A stretch of DNA of 64,000 nt from the NCBI GenBank assembly GCA_963921825.1, contig OY997588.1:11112001-11176000 (forward strand), written 5' to 3'. The position numbers and the translations under genes were made by a program. The notes under the pieces were generated by a model, which ran no database searches, was not told where the DNA came from, and saw only the letters and a list, made by a program, of their open reading frames with translations. This DNA comes from Erodium maritimum. Taxonomy: Eukaryota > Streptophyta > Magnoliopsida > Geraniales > Geraniaceae. How positions within the stretch are numbered: position 1 is the stretch's first letter; every line of letters begins with the position of its first letter. Positions 48,101 through 60,819 of the stretch are shown here, one piece after another.

Positions 48101-49905
48101 TCCAAAAAAACAGCTTTCTCGAGGAAAGGCTCCTTCTACACTAATTCGAACCCGTCGGCACCTAGTTTTTCTCTTCCGTCGGTGACAGCCACTACTACGA
48201 CTGTGGTTGTTACTAACGGAGGCCACCCCATCTCCCTAACTTTCCTTCCCGCCTTTTCCCCTTCTTCTCATTCTTTCACGCGCGTCTCGACCTCTCATAT
48301 CATATCTCCGGCGAATGCGCCCCTCTCACCGTCCAGAGGCTAGACTATTCGCGTCTTGTCAGAGCTTCCTCAAATCCTCTGTCGTGGGACGCTGCTGCTC
48401 CAGATTTCAGATCTGAAGCAGCCTTTTCCGATGGCGTGGTGGTCTCCTCCACAACTGGCTGTGCGCTCAGGCAGGTACTAAGTCTGATCCCTTCCTATCT
48501 CCTCTATTAGAATATGCTTCGAGTGCTCGTTTTGGTGCTACCTGGCGTTCAGCGGTGGTTTTTAGGGGTTTGGATTCAGACAAGGTGTGGAGCTCGAGTT
48601 CTAGGTGTGGGACTCGCCTCGTGGTGGTAGTTAATGCCTGAGCTCGAGCTTCTAGGATTCGATCTGGTGTTTTCAGATCCGATCCTCCCCTTTCTGGTGA
48701 GCTCGGGTTTCTAGTCAGAGCTCCGACCGGTCAAGCCTTGGTGGCATGACTTCTTGACTCGACAACTCTATTTGGTGGTAGGGTTGATGCTCGAAAGTCT
48801 CTGGTGGCAGCGTGTTTTTTGTTCCGTCGTTGGACTGCTTTCGCGACATCTTTGCTGTGATTGCAGCGGATACGGACTTGTCGCAGTTGGTGTTTTCGTT
48901 CTTTGACTCCTGTATCTCTGATTTTTGTGTGATTTTGGTGACTCGTCTTAATCATGCGTGGGACGTATTTCTTGATTTGTTTGATCGTAGATTGTTGAGG
49001 ATCATTTCGAGTCGCGCCTCTTTGTTCGTTGCTATGTGTTGACTTCAGCGAGGTGGTGCTTTCTTCCGGTGCTGCTCAATTTTTTAGGTGAGGGTTCTTA
49101 TTCTCCATTATCTTTGCTTTTGTGTTATTGTTCCCTACATTGCCCTTTATTGTCTCTGTTTGGTTCTCATCGATTTCCTTCTCCTTCGGGAGTAAGGGCT
49201 CGTCGATTTTCGATGTTTCCCGTCGGCTAGTGGTTAAGGCAATCGTGCCTATTGGTTGAGTTCCTTCAGATTTGATTTAGGTTTTAGTGTGTTCTGGTAG
49301 ATTTAGTCCTCTGGATCTGTCTTCGTCGTTGTAGTGTTGGTTGTCGACTTGTTAGTGATCATCTACTTTCATTGTTAGAGCACGATGGTCATAATGAGAC
49401 AGGGTGCCCTACACACTTAGGCGGTGGATAATGGTGTTTTAAGTATTGTTTGGGCTTTATGATTGAAACATACGGGTTTTAGACCTTATCTGTTTTGGGT
49501 TTAATGGTTGGAAAATAAGGGGTTTTAGACCTCCTTCTTTGTGTGCTTCATGATAGTCATATTCGGGGTTTAGACCTTCATTATGTTTTATTGGTTTGTT
49601 CATCATGGTTGTAAAATCTTGTTATTAGACATTTCATTGAGGTTCTGAAAATGCTCTTTCTGTGTATCCACTACACTCTTGTTGGGTCGTTGAGGTTCCT
49701 GTCATAGGAATATTATTCTTTTATTTGTCAGTGGTTGGTTGTACTGGTGTCTGGTTCGTGGTTGAGATCAGTCCACATGGTTTTCTGTTAGGCCGAAAAT
49801 AGTCCGGTCCTTAGAGTTTTCGGGTTCTACCCCTTTGGTTTTGGTGCCTTGTTTTTTCATTATCTGAAAGGTTGTGTTTTTATAATACACCTTTGTTGAT
49901 TAAAA
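48101..49905 (+). mobile_element. Retroposon-like segment with GC-rich head and TTGATTAAAAAAAA tail
   Basis: Base composition changes from C/T-rich (48110-48420) through G/T-rich to a T-rich end with TTTGTTGATTAAAAAAAA near 49890-49907. This is the same gradient and tail style as the retroposon at 34267-35589. A matching target duplication was not found, so the left border is approximate. No RT domain is present. Confidence 0.4.
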
Positions 49906-52584
49906 AAAACTAAGTTATGAAAATGAAATATTTTTTTGCCATTTTTCATATATGATTAAAAGACATAAATATATAGTCAAATCGTTCTGTTATATATATT
50001 GTCACATATCATTTACTATTTCATAATTAAAATACAAATAAAATTCACACTCCTACATCTTTACTTGTTTCAAAGGCATTTAGTTTATGGGGATTTTTAT
50101 AGGGAAAAATATATGTTTTACTTTTTTTTAGAAGGAATGGAAATATTATTAATTAAAACGTTCAGATGATCGTAAAACTGCTTTCACCATACAACCAAAT
50201 ACTATAACAATATTGGAAAACAAGACGGAAAAATAACTGTTGCTCTAGGCATAAGGGTGGTCGGAAGGGGGAACTACGGTAGCATCCGAAGACACCGATA
50301 CAGCATACGCCAACCATAAGGCACTGGTCGAGCAAACCGAGTGAAGAAAGTGCGTTGGTGCACCGATATCTCCCCCGGAGAGTCAACGTGCGTTGTCCTC
50401 CCTTGACTGATAAATGTAGGGCTCCTAAACGTGGGAGTGCTGACCACGAACTGGTAGGGGAGAATCCTGTCGACAGTTGGCGGAACCGTTGCCACCGTCT
50501 TGCCAGAGAGAGGGTACCGTCGACCAATCCCTCTCTGGGCCTCAGACTCATTCCTGGAGGCCCCCCCCGCCTCCCCCTCCCCCCCCCCCCCCCGCGTTGT
50601 ATGTGGTGCTCCATCCGAGCCAGTGGATGGACCCTTAGACGCTCGCTCAGAAGACTCGAATCCAGCCCGGTCCGTCCCTCGTGGGTACGGTACCCGATCC
50701 GGCCGCCCGGACTTGACTCTGTGACCTGCTGACCCTTGACCCGGTCCCGACCCGGACCCGTCTGCGTCCGAGAGGAAACCCTAGCCCCAGGTTCCATTCT
50801 CAGTCGTCGCGTCCAGTTGATGGCATCTCCCACGTCACCGGCTGCGATACCGGCGCCGACGAGATCAACACCCAGTCCTGTAGCTCCTCCTCGCCTGGCT
50901 TGCACCCAAACTCCGGCCGTGCTTCCCGCAAGTCCGGTGTCTTGTCCCACACGGAAGCCGGAGATGGCGGCGACAATCCCATCACTCGATCCTCTGTCGT
51001 CCCCTATTGTCGTCCCACCCACAGCCGGGGTCCTTGAGCCGACGTGTTCCGCAGCAGACCCCATAGATGGACCAACGCCGTCCATGCCTATGTCCCTTCC
51101 ATCGCAGCCGCATGGATCGGCGTAGGATTAGACCCGCCGCCGATGCCATGAAAACGCAAAAACCCTAATATGACAAGGGTCTGCGACAACCACAAGAGCC
51201 CCTTTGATGGAGCAAAACTCCATATTAACTGCTCCATTGAGAAGCACAATAGCTCCTCTGTAGTGCGAAGCCGCTGTGGTTAGGGTTCGCATTCACTCCG
51301 ACCCAAGTCTCTTCATGATTGTCGAACGTGGACCTTGGCCCTCCTCTTCTTCGATGAGCGACTTCGTAAAGCCATCCTTGAATACAAGCACCCCCTGCAG
51401 AAGCACGAAGGTGATTCCAATGATGGCGCAGGCTGGAAGCAGAATCTCCGTGGGGAGATCCGATATTATCGGAGCCGCCACCATCATAGAATTAGTATTC
51501 TGGTTGAGAAAAATGGCATTTATAAAAATACATGTTTTACTAGTAATAATACAAGAATGTGCATTAGACAAGGTTTGTTCCGATCACAAAAGAATGGATA
51601 GGAAAATGGATTTTCCTGATAAACTATTTAAACAATGTGTTAAGATATTTGCTTACAAGAGTGAGCTCCTTTTTCCAATTTTAATCATTTTTCCCTAAAA
51701 GTAAATAAACATCTCCTAATCATTCACAAAAGAGGTCATGTTACCTAGTAGACGCACGCATCTAAAGAAAGATACTTTAGATTTTGCCATAGAAAGATAC
51801 TTTAGATTTTGTTTTAGGATAACACCCATAACTAAGGAAAATTTATACATAACTTACTCTATTATTGACATTTTTTTACATCATCTTCTTAACTCTTTTT
51901 TTGACATTTAACTTCTTCAACTTTTTTTTCCAATTTAATCCAACTTCCATCCAAAATCTAACATAAGTTAAACATGTGCGCAACACATGATATTTTCTTT
52001 TTAAAAATCCTCAAACTACCCTTTTAACACACAATGACTAACTACCCTAACCTAAGCTAACTTCTCCCCCACAATTCCTATCCACCACTACACTTCCCCC
52101 ATCTGAAACCCAAAACCTTCACAAGTAGAACATGCAAGAGCTCAGAGTTATCTACTGGACGACGAGCCAAAGTCGCATGATCTTAGGGCGGAGAAAACCG
52201 CTCTAAAAAATACTGGAATAGAGGTCTTAACATCATGGGGATTGACAAGAAAAGGAACTAACAACTAAATATAAATGCTCAGGTATCGAAGTGCTTCGCT
52301 AAGATGTTCGGAAAGGAAGACTGCGGTAGCTTCCAAAGAAATTGATCTAGCAAGCCCTAACAGGAAGTTAGGACAAAGCCAGCCCATTTCTGGATTGGTT
52401 CTTAGGTGGACTGTATACTCTCCCGAGTACCATCATGTGTCGTCCTCCCTAAAATGATAGTGTAGGAACCCAAGGACGCGAGAGTGCTGGCCTCCGAGGT
52501 GTTAGGAGAACACTGTGCCAAAACTTGGTGGGACCATTTCCACCATACGTCAAGTGGGCGGTGTTGTTAGCCGACCCCCCCACT
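49906..52584. other. Decayed repeats, including two diverged copies of one segment
   Basis: The segment at about 50360-50500 (CGTTGTCCTCCCTTGACTGATAAATGTAGG...GTGGGAGTGCTG) recurs in diverged form at about 52420-52540 (TCGTCCTCCCTAAAATGATAGTGTAGG...CGAGAGTGCTGG). A C-run of 13-19 bases lies at 50575-50593. Long ORFs on both strands at 50162-51125 reflect the high GC content. 51130-52280 holds nothing recognised. Confidence 0.4.
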
Positions 52585-53300
52585 TGTCACGCCCCAAATC
52601 CGGTTTTGACCGGACTCGAGACGTGAACTGAAAATAGTAATAAAGTAGGCAATTTTAAACAAAATGAAACTCAAAAAAATTGTTCAAAACTAGCAATTCC
52701 GATAACAAGAGTCAAATGCTCGAAATCCACAGTAAAAAGTTTAGTACGAAAGGGGGTGCGTCTCTAGACAGACCAAGACTAGACTCTCGCTACAAGCTCC
52801 CTAGCTTCGAGATGCCCTCTACTCCAACTCACGAACGAAACCTGTAGGAAAAGTAGTAAAGGGGATGAGCATTTTCGCTCACCTCCACGGATACCCATTC
52901 AATAATGGCATACTAGTAAAGCATCAACAAGACAAATTAAACAGAGTAACCCAATGCCAACACTTGAATCCAACCGGGAGCAGTCCGCAAATCAAACCTG
53001 ATACTAACCATCACACAGACCCTTCTCCTCAACTACACACTTAGCCCCGTCACCCAGACAATTCACACTAGAACACAAACACGGTTATCACAACTAACCA
53101 CACATGAGAACGCACACAACAATGCACTGAAACCATATATAATAGCATTCAAGATCACATACCCACTGCTCGATCAGGAGCCTTAGCACCCAAGTCACAC
53201 AAGAATCACACTAGTCAGCACACATAATAAAACGTTAGCAAACACACACACAATAAGTGTCCAATAATACGCCGGATCCCACCGCACGTCTTAAACATAT

Positions 53301-53512
53301 CATACCGGAACACTCAGCATCGGCCTAGATATCATCCCGGAACACTCAACATCGGGGTACAAACTATAAACATATCATACCGGAACACTCAGCATCAACC
53401 TAGATATCATCCCGGAACACTCAGCATCGGGGTACAAATCATAAACATATCATACCATAACACTCATCATCGGCCTAGATATCATCCCGGAACACTCAGC
53501 ATCGGGGTACAA
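53301..53512. repeat. 75-bp tandem repeat, about 2.8 copies
   Basis: CATACC begins copies at 53301, 53376 and 53451. Each unit contains two inner copies of CGGAACACTCAGCATCGG separated by TAGATATCATCC, so the array has a half-unit substructure. It lies inside the 2.56-kb LTR-like element. Confidence 0.85.
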
Positions 53513-54612
53513 GTTATCAATTCACATAACGCACAAAGCTCGCCCACATACAACACCTCAAACGTGTCACAAGGAAATAGTTCAACAATAACATTCACAC
53601 AAGTAAAGCACAAACATCACACAATCCTACAGGCACGACATGGCCCACATGCAATTCTACAGCACGACAAGTCCCAAACCTACGGGAACGACATGGCCCG
53701 CAAGTGATTCCACATTTTAAGGACTACATTAGTTATTCACATCCTACACATGGTTCTACGATTATTCCTATATGTAATTCTAGTAACTTTCCTTAATTGA
53801 ACAAGTAACCGCTACTTTTTCCTACCTCGAACGCGATCCAACTCGAACAACCACGAACCGCCTAATAGCCTCCTCTATCGCGATCGGAAACAACAGCTAA
53901 GATCACAAAGTAATACGAAATTTAATAACAATCCAAGGGTGATTTAAAGAGAAAACACCCAACCTAACCCCCACTACGTTCGGTTATAGATAATCTTCCT
54001 AATTACTCGATAACGACAAAATGGACTTGGAAAGGTCCATTTCTGCTCCATCACGAAGTGGGTCACGGAGTCTTAACGGGCTCCGTCACGGGTTGAGTCA
54101 TGGAGTCTTGACGTGCACCGTCACGGTTGACGTCACGGAGCCGTGACGTGCACTGTAACGGTCTCCATCACGGTTCCCGTCACGGATTCGTGACGGGTCC
54201 GAACTGCTCCCTTCTTCTTCTTCCCTCAACTCCATCCCAACGAACCCAAACCTTCAAAACTCCATGGTTAAGCTCCAAAAGATCAAAATCCTACTAGTTC
54301 CAATCAACAAAAATAAAGAGAAGCTTCAATTCAAACACCCAAGCTCCAATTCATCAATTCCCCTAAAACTCAAAGTTAGGGTTTCCTCAATTTCTTCCCC
54401 AAAACCACCAAATTCCTCCATTTCTAATCAATTCTACCATGGATTCACTATTCCTACAAGACCCACTCCATTTCTACCCAATCCAATAAAAAAACCACAT
54501 CTTAAATCCATCCAAAGATGAAGAGATTGGTTGCTTACCTTTGGAAATGGAGAGAGTATGAGAAATATAGAGAGTTGGGGAATTTTTGGTGGTAGAAATG
54601 CAAGGAACAAGC

Positions 54613-54681
54613 TTCTTCTTCTTCTTCTTCTTCTTCTTCTTCTTCTTCTTCTTCTTCTTCTTCTTCTTCTTCTTCTTCTTT
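54613..54681. repeat. (TTC)23 microsatellite
   Basis: About 69 bases of uninterrupted TTC. On the minus strand it creates an artificial poly-lysine reading frame. Confidence 0.95.
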
Positions 54682-55145
54682 AATGGAGGCTCAACCGTCT
54701 CTCTCTTGTAATTTTCGGCCAAGGGAAAAAAATGAGCTGAATTTTGCTCATATGTGGCCTTTAACTTAAAGTGGAAATGTCCAAATTTTGTGAAAAGGTA
54801 GGGACAAAAGTGACTTTCTCACCTCCCTTTTCTCTCCTCCATGAACTTAGGGACAAGTGTCCATGTGGGGTCCATCTCCACTCACAAGTATCCCAGCCCA
54901 ATTTAATTAGTCCGATAAAACCCTATTTTGACCCCGTTTGACTCGAAATTGACTTTTTCGCAAAAACACTTATTTGAAAGGAATAGACACAACTAAGCAA
55001 ACCGTAACGACGGCTAAGCTTTTTGGGTCCCAGATAGGTCTCAAATGACTCCCGGAGTCGTTGGTTGACTTTTTCGGCAAAAAGTCAACTCTTTCCGATT
55101 TCCGCCGGTTAGACTGGTGTTGACCGGGGCGGTTCTTACACCACT

Positions 55146-56952
55146 GGACCACAAACTCCTCATTGATCGAGGTGAGGGTGCTTGTAGCCCCCTGTCACTG
55201 ATTAAGATGCCCCTCAGAGCATGTAGAGCCCTCTATCTCTTGGTCTTGATCCTTCCTTGTTGGTCGCTTCCACCCTGATGGAAGAACGAATGTGGCTAAG
55301 TTCCGGAAAGCATCTGAATATTCCTCCTCCCAATTCCTTAGGAAGGAGTGAGAATGATCTCTGAGAGGCGGTGGATGGGTCTGGGGCTCCCCCCAAGGCT
55401 CCCGAATAGTTCCTCATGATAGGAAAAGATCGGTCTCGTGCCTCCAAGTCCCGGGACGGATGATTGTATCTGATAGGAAAATATTGAGTTCGATCCATCG
55501 GGGAAACCTCTTCTGTCACTGCTTTCCCTTTGCCCTTGCGACCTCTTAGCCTCGGCGCCACTAGGGTAAATTAGGTGTCGGTTGACCAGATGGACCCCCC
55601 CCCCCCCCCCCCCCCAAGTAGGACCAGTTTGTACCCGGGACCACCCTCCTGTGACGAGCTTGACAAACGACCGATCTTGGGTCTGTCGGGGAGCGAAAAG
55701 ATGGTCCCATGTTCCCTTCGTCCATAGGACAGGCTGATAACAGATGTCCGACGCAGCTGCAACAAAACAGTGATCCAATAGGTATTCATAAAATATGTGT
55801 AATAAAGTTTGTAAATGAGACTTATTCCATCTAAACCACAACTAACTCACCAGACTCTAATTCTCATGAAATCGCCCAACACATGCCATCTGCATCATCA
55901 TCCACCATCGACATATACCGAGTGCACTTCCTAATAAAATTCGACGCCTCTATTCCAAGATCCCACCGGGAGATTGAAGATTCGAGAAATAGGTGAAAAT
56001 CATGTCCAGGGCCCTCATGTGAGGCCTTAGCTCCGCAGAAAGTACTAGAGACCTTCGGAAATACCATGGTTCCCCGACCAAGACTCGTGTTGTTCTCGTG
56101 CTGTCAGGAAAAAGAATCCCACCTCCCCATCCTCCAGAGGTCGGGCTTCCGCATTCTGAATCTATCACAAGTCGCATAACTAGTCTACCAAGGTCTGCTA
56201 TAAGAAAATCTTTGTAGTCATGTCCTTTGCTGCTACTGCATATACAAAATTTGGGCCCCTTCCACAAATTTCTGACGGGGAACCACTACTTCCTTAATGT
56301 TGAGTCCTCCCAACCACGAACCCAGATCCCTTATGCTCATTTGTCCATTTTTCTCTTGCCTGACTAGATTCGTTTCCCGGAATTGGTAGTCCTGTTGCAC
56401 CCGTCCTACTCTCGAAACTGCCAGATTTGGGACCCGAGAGAGAATGTTCCCCCGACCAAGTCTTGGTACGACTGCGCGGGTGATAGTGCCGAACAATACG
56501 TGCATGTAACCTTACAAAAAGTGCCCCCTCATGTTACATTTGAACGTGTCCAGGAAAACAAACAAATTAAAATGGATGTGTGAAATGAAACAACTTGGGG
56601 ACTTTTCATTATGTTTTTTCTTTTTTATCAGCAATTTTTATGTTTTATAAAAAAACCATTATGGTTTGATTAAGTTCTTTCTTCCTCTCGTTTTTTTTCA
56701 AAATAATTTTGGCTATAAAGAGCAGAAGATAAGAAGCAACCTAAACATAAGATAGACCACCTTTCCTCCAAAAAAAAACCCCAAAATAAATATCCAACTA
56801 TCCAAGTGCTTTCTTTCATGCTTCCTCCACTAAATCAACAGAAGCTCCTCCTCCTCCTACACCTAAAAAAAGGCCATACCTTCAGCTTAGCTTCATCTTC
56901 TTATTCTTCTTCGAGATCCTGAATCTATTTACACAAAGAGGTGCCTTTTCAG
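55146..56952. other. Decayed retroelement-like DNA and kinase promoter
   Basis: 55146-56520 is GC-moderate with several short minus-strand ORFs (for example SIRDLGSWLGGLNIKEVVVP at 56320-56260), none of a family I recognise. A run of 21 C lies at 55595-55615. From about 56690 the sequence is AT-rich with CT-rich tracts and probably contains the promoter and 5' leader of the kinase gene (CTCCTCCTCCTACACC near 56845). Confidence 0.4.
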
Positions 56953-59900
56953 ATGGGTCTTTGCTGGGGATCCCCATTCTATGACAGCTCCACCTCACCT
57001 CAAGGTAACACACATCCGTAACATCACTTCCATTTCGTTATTTGCCACCGTGCATACTGCTTTGGTTTTATTTTGAGACTAAAGCCTTTATAAAACTTCT
57101 CTGATAAAAAAAAATCGTTATTTGCAGAATTAAAGGTTAACGTTGTTACGTTCTTGTGTAGGAATGTCCAAGAACAACAGCAGCAGCAACAACAACAACG
57201 GGTTTTGTAATCCGATGTGGGATGAGATGTTAAGTAGCCATGAGAACGGAAGAATCTTGGAGACGCCGAACCTGCAAGTGTTCAGCTTCGCGGAGCTGAA
57301 GAGCGCGAGCAAGAACTTCAGACAGGACATGATCCTCGGAGAGGGAGGGTTCGGGAAGGTGTTCAAGGGTTTGATCCACGACAAGACCGTAGCTATTAAG
57401 AAACTCAAATCTGAAAGTGTCCAAGGCTTTCTTGAATGGCAGGTCACACCTCACGAATCACGATCATCTCATTTTCAATAACATTGTTTTCATCTTCCAT
57501 ATATTATATTTTCAAGTGATTGTTGACTTTACTTTATTGATAATCACATCAATATATGCTTCAATTCAATGATGGAGGATCCAACTAGGAAAAATAAAAT
57601 AAAATACCACTACAAATATATATGTCCCACTTAAAAGTCTATGCACATGATGATTATCGTCTGGATAATTGATACTAAAATTAATAATTGTTTGTGTTTT
57701 TTTTATACATTCTGATAAAATATTAAACTAACTTTTGATTTTTCTTAATCCCGTATGCTTCAAAATTAAGGGTATTTAACGTATCATCAAATCTAAAATA
57801 ATGTGAAATAATAGACACGGCCACTATAAAATTTAAATGTCTACCTGTCTAAATTTGTGTTTGAACATGATTAGAGCTCAAGTGTTGATAACGGTATCAT
57901 TTTTTCTGTCTTAAAATTGACTCAATTAATTAGTACTTAACACGAATGTATAAATTCAATATCTTGTACTAAATTGTCTTACCCTTATTTATAAAATTGA
58001 CATGTAGTTTTGGAATTGCTTGCAAAAAAGAAATATCAATTTCGTCAACAAAATATCCTATAGAATAAAGTCATGTGTTCATATTGTGAATTGTGATGTC
58101 AAGTAAAATATTCTATTGAATTCTAAAACATTTTCATTTTGTCAATAATACTAACTTCATTTCCTTTTATGTGGGGTCGTTTCTAAGATACAATGTCTTC
58201 GGTCTAATTTTCAATTATTATTATGATAAAAGAGCTAATTGCAGTGAGCTAAGCGATGCACTTAGCTTTAGAATATACTCTACATAGAAAAAGTCACTTA
58301 ACCGACGGAACCAATTAAGCGAGTCGGAAATAATAGTTTCATTATAGATCCAAATAAAATGAGTTGAGCCGACGGAACCAAATAAGCGAGTCGGAAATAA
58401 TAGTTTCATTATAGATCCAAATAAAATGAGTTGAGAAAAAAACTACAATACCGACTCAAAAAAATCCAGTTTCATTACCAATATGTATCATTATAATTTT
58501 TAATTTTGTATTTTGATATTTAATATCTTTAGTATCGACTCTGAACTAGTTTAATAATTTGTATGTTCAGTCAGAAGTAAATTTTTTGGGTAGACTGTCT
58601 CATCCAAATTTGGTGAAACTGATTGGATATTGTTGGGAGGACACGGAGTTGCTTCTTATCTACGAATTCATGCAGAAAGGGAGTTTGGAGAATCATCTTT
58701 TCAGAAGTAAGAAATTAGTTTTAGGATACCAATATCAATTTAATCATGCTATTTGTTTAATTAGTATATATAATTAAAATGTTTTTGGGGTTACTGTTAC
58801 TCAGGGGCTGCTATAGAACCTCTATCCTGGGATTTGAGGCTTAAAATAGTGATTGGAGCAGCCAGAGGCTTGGCATTTTTGCACACATCAGAAAAGCAAG
58901 TCATTTACAGGGACTTTAAGTCTTCAAACATTCTACTTGATGGGGTAAGATCATATTTGTTTTTAGGGTAAATTATAAATACCTACCTCAAATTTATAGC
59001 ATTTAACTGATATCTATTCTAAAAAATTTTTAACTGATACCTACTCAAATGTTTAGTCATATAACAAATAGTCCAATCTGCCAGTTAAAATGACGAAAAT
59101 GCCCTCAGTGATTTTTAAAAAAATAAAACCGAAGTGATTTAATAAGTAAATATGTATATATAACAAAAGTGATTTTATAATATTTTTTTAAATAATTATT
59201 GAAGTGTAGTTGAGGGTATTTTCGTCATTTTACCTAACAGCTTGGGCTATTTGTTATATAACTGAACATCTGAGTAGGTATCAGTTAAAAAAAAACTCTA
59301 GGATATATATCAGTTAAACGCTACAAGTTTAGGGTAGGTATTTGTAATTTACCTTTGTTTCTAATTTTGACCCGAATATTATGGATAATTACATTTTATT
59401 AACTTTATTTCAGTCATGGTTGCAAATAATAGGCCCATTAATGAATTGCCTAAAAAATCATTATTATCGAGTTTAATTGAATTCAAGCTTATGATTAAAT
59501 TATAAGGAGGGCGGATTTAGTGGGGTATAGAATATATTATGGTACACTTGTTTGTTATATAAAATTATAGAGTTTTTTGTTATCTCAGATTATTATTTAT
59601 GAGCCTAAATCAAAGTTTGTGTGGAAAAATTATAATTAATTTAAAATCTATTGTGTGTTTAACTTATTTCTTCTTCTTTAAAATGCTCTTTTTATCTTCA
59701 AACTTTAAAACTTTAGAACACCCTAATCATGACTCTTGGTAAAAGGTTTGGTTCTAGAACTAGCGTTAGAGTCACTACATAAAAGTGTTTGCACATATCT
59801 TGTATAGCATGTTTTCCCTCGTAATTCAAGTTTCTTATGACGATATAGTTTATTTTATTATATTTAACAATACTGATGACATATCTTTAAGATTACATTT

Positions 59901-60819
59901 CTAACTCTATCCCAAGTGACAACTCGAGTTTGTACCAAACATTTAAGACATAATAAAGAAGGGAGTCAACTTTCTAGTTTTGAATTAGTTATAATTATAA
60001 TATATGTGGTAAATTTATTATATAATTCTATAATCATTTTAATGTAGGCGACTTTTTGATAAACACTACTCCATGAATTTGTTGTGCAAGTTGATGAGTT
60101 GATTTCACACTCTACCAAAGTCCAAAAGGGTCTTTTGGATAAATTGAAAAGCAAAATTGTAAAGATCCTTTTTCGAAATTTTTAATCCTTGCTTTAATAA
60201 TATACATTTTCCAGAACTACAATGCCAAAATATCCGATTTTGGGTTGGCCAAGTTTGGACCGTCAGGTGGAGAGTCACATGTCACCACCAGGATCATGGG
60301 CACTTACGGCTATGCTGCTCCTGAATACATTGCCACAGGTAATTAATAATAACATTTTAATTAATTTTTCTAACTCGGTTAATTAATATCATGGATACAA
60401 ATAATTTAAAAAAATATAATCTATTAGGACATTTATACGTGAAGAGCGATGTGTATGGGTTTGGAGTAGTGTTGCTAGAGATGCTGACGGGGATGCGAGC
60501 ATTGGACACAAAACGGCCGTCCGGACAACAAAACCTAGTCGACTGGGCGAGACCGTACCTGTCTAGTAAGAGGAAGCTTAAGGACATTATGGATGTCGGG
60601 ATCGAAGACCAATACTCCATCAAGGCAGCTTTACTGGCAGCACGACTCACTCAAAAGTGCCTTCAATCCGACCCTAGAAACCGACCGTCCATGAAAGAAG
60701 TCGTCGAGTCTCTCGTCAAGATCCAAGCGTTTAGAGATAACCCTCAAAAAGAAGGCAAGGTTGGATCTGTTGCACATCGCCATCATTTTCGTTCGCCTAT
60801 TCATGTCAAGCATCAATGA
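56953..60819 (+). CDS. Receptor-like cytoplasmic kinase, subfamily VII (PBL/PIX13-like), 6 exons
   Basis: Exons: 56953-57004, 57162-57442, 58571-58706, 58805-58944, 60215-60338, 60428-60819. They join in frame to 374 residues. Gly2 and Cys4 (MGLCW) are likely myristoylation and palmitoylation sites that anchor it to the plasma membrane. The Gly-rich loop GEGGFG is at 77-82, the ATP Lys at 97 (VAIKK), helix C Glu in SEVNFLG, and the catalytic loop [10 protein letters not shown] with Asp193. The magnesium DFG is at 211-213, the activation segment reads [10 protein letters not shown]. Such kinases relay signals from receptor kinases. All catalytic residues are present. Introns 2 and 4 exceed 1 kb, and intron 4 carries a TIR element. 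Confidence 0.94.
58302..58435. repeat. 67-bp direct duplication in kinase intron 2
   Basis: CCGACGGAACCAA begins copies at 58302 and 58369, each running to AAATGAGTTGAG. The copies differ by very few bases, so the duplication is young. Confidence 0.9.
58966..59353. mobile_element. Long-inverted-repeat (MULE-like) element C, 388 bp, in kinase intron 4
   Basis: The left end GGGTAAATTATAAATACC and the reversed right end GGTAAATTACAAATACC start inverted repeats of about 150 bases (TAACTGATA, CATATAACAAATAG, AAAATGACGAAAATGCCCTC and their complements). The flanks TTTGTTTTTA (58956-58965) and TTTGTTTCTA (59354-59363) form a 10-bp duplication with one mismatch. There is no coding capacity. Confidence 0.85.

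Larger units (their letters stand above)
52585..55140. mobile_element. Solo-LTR-like or non-autonomous LTR element, 2.56 kb
   Basis: It starts TGTCACGCCCCAAATCCGG and ends GGGGCGGTTCTTACA, giving TG...CA termini, and is flanked by CCACT at 52580-52584 and 55141-55145. No PBS, polypurine tract or coding domain separates two LTRs, so a solo LTR of a large Gypsy-type element is most likely. Orientation is undecided: the reverse complement also starts TGTAAGAACCGCCCC, a common Gypsy LTR start. It contains a 75-bp tandem repeat, a TTC microsatellite and a cluster of CGTCACGG/GTGACG motifs at 54055-54200. Confidence 0.75.

Noticed and set aside
49220..49275. tRNA-like words (CTAGTGGTTAAGGCA ... GGTTGAGTTCC)
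   Set aside because: No cloverleaf can be drawn, the box B is wrong, and the match is too short to call.
50162..51085. 307-codon minus-strand ORF, with a 129-codon ORF on the opposite strand
   Set aside because: Long frames on both strands in locally GC-rich DNA, low-complexity composition, a C-run inside and no recognisable domain; not called as a gene.
53301..53512. CRISPR-like alternation of repeats and spacers
   Set aside because: It is a contiguous 75-bp tandem repeat with internal duplication in plant DNA, not separated repeats with unique spacers.
54474..54722. 82-codon ORF with a poly-lysine run
   Set aside because: It is produced by the TTC microsatellite read on the minus strand.
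55214..56505. Cluster of overlapping minus-strand ORFs of 67-167 codons
   Set aside because: The frames overlap one another, one passes through the 21-C run, and no domain is recognised; kept only as decayed retroelement-like DNA.
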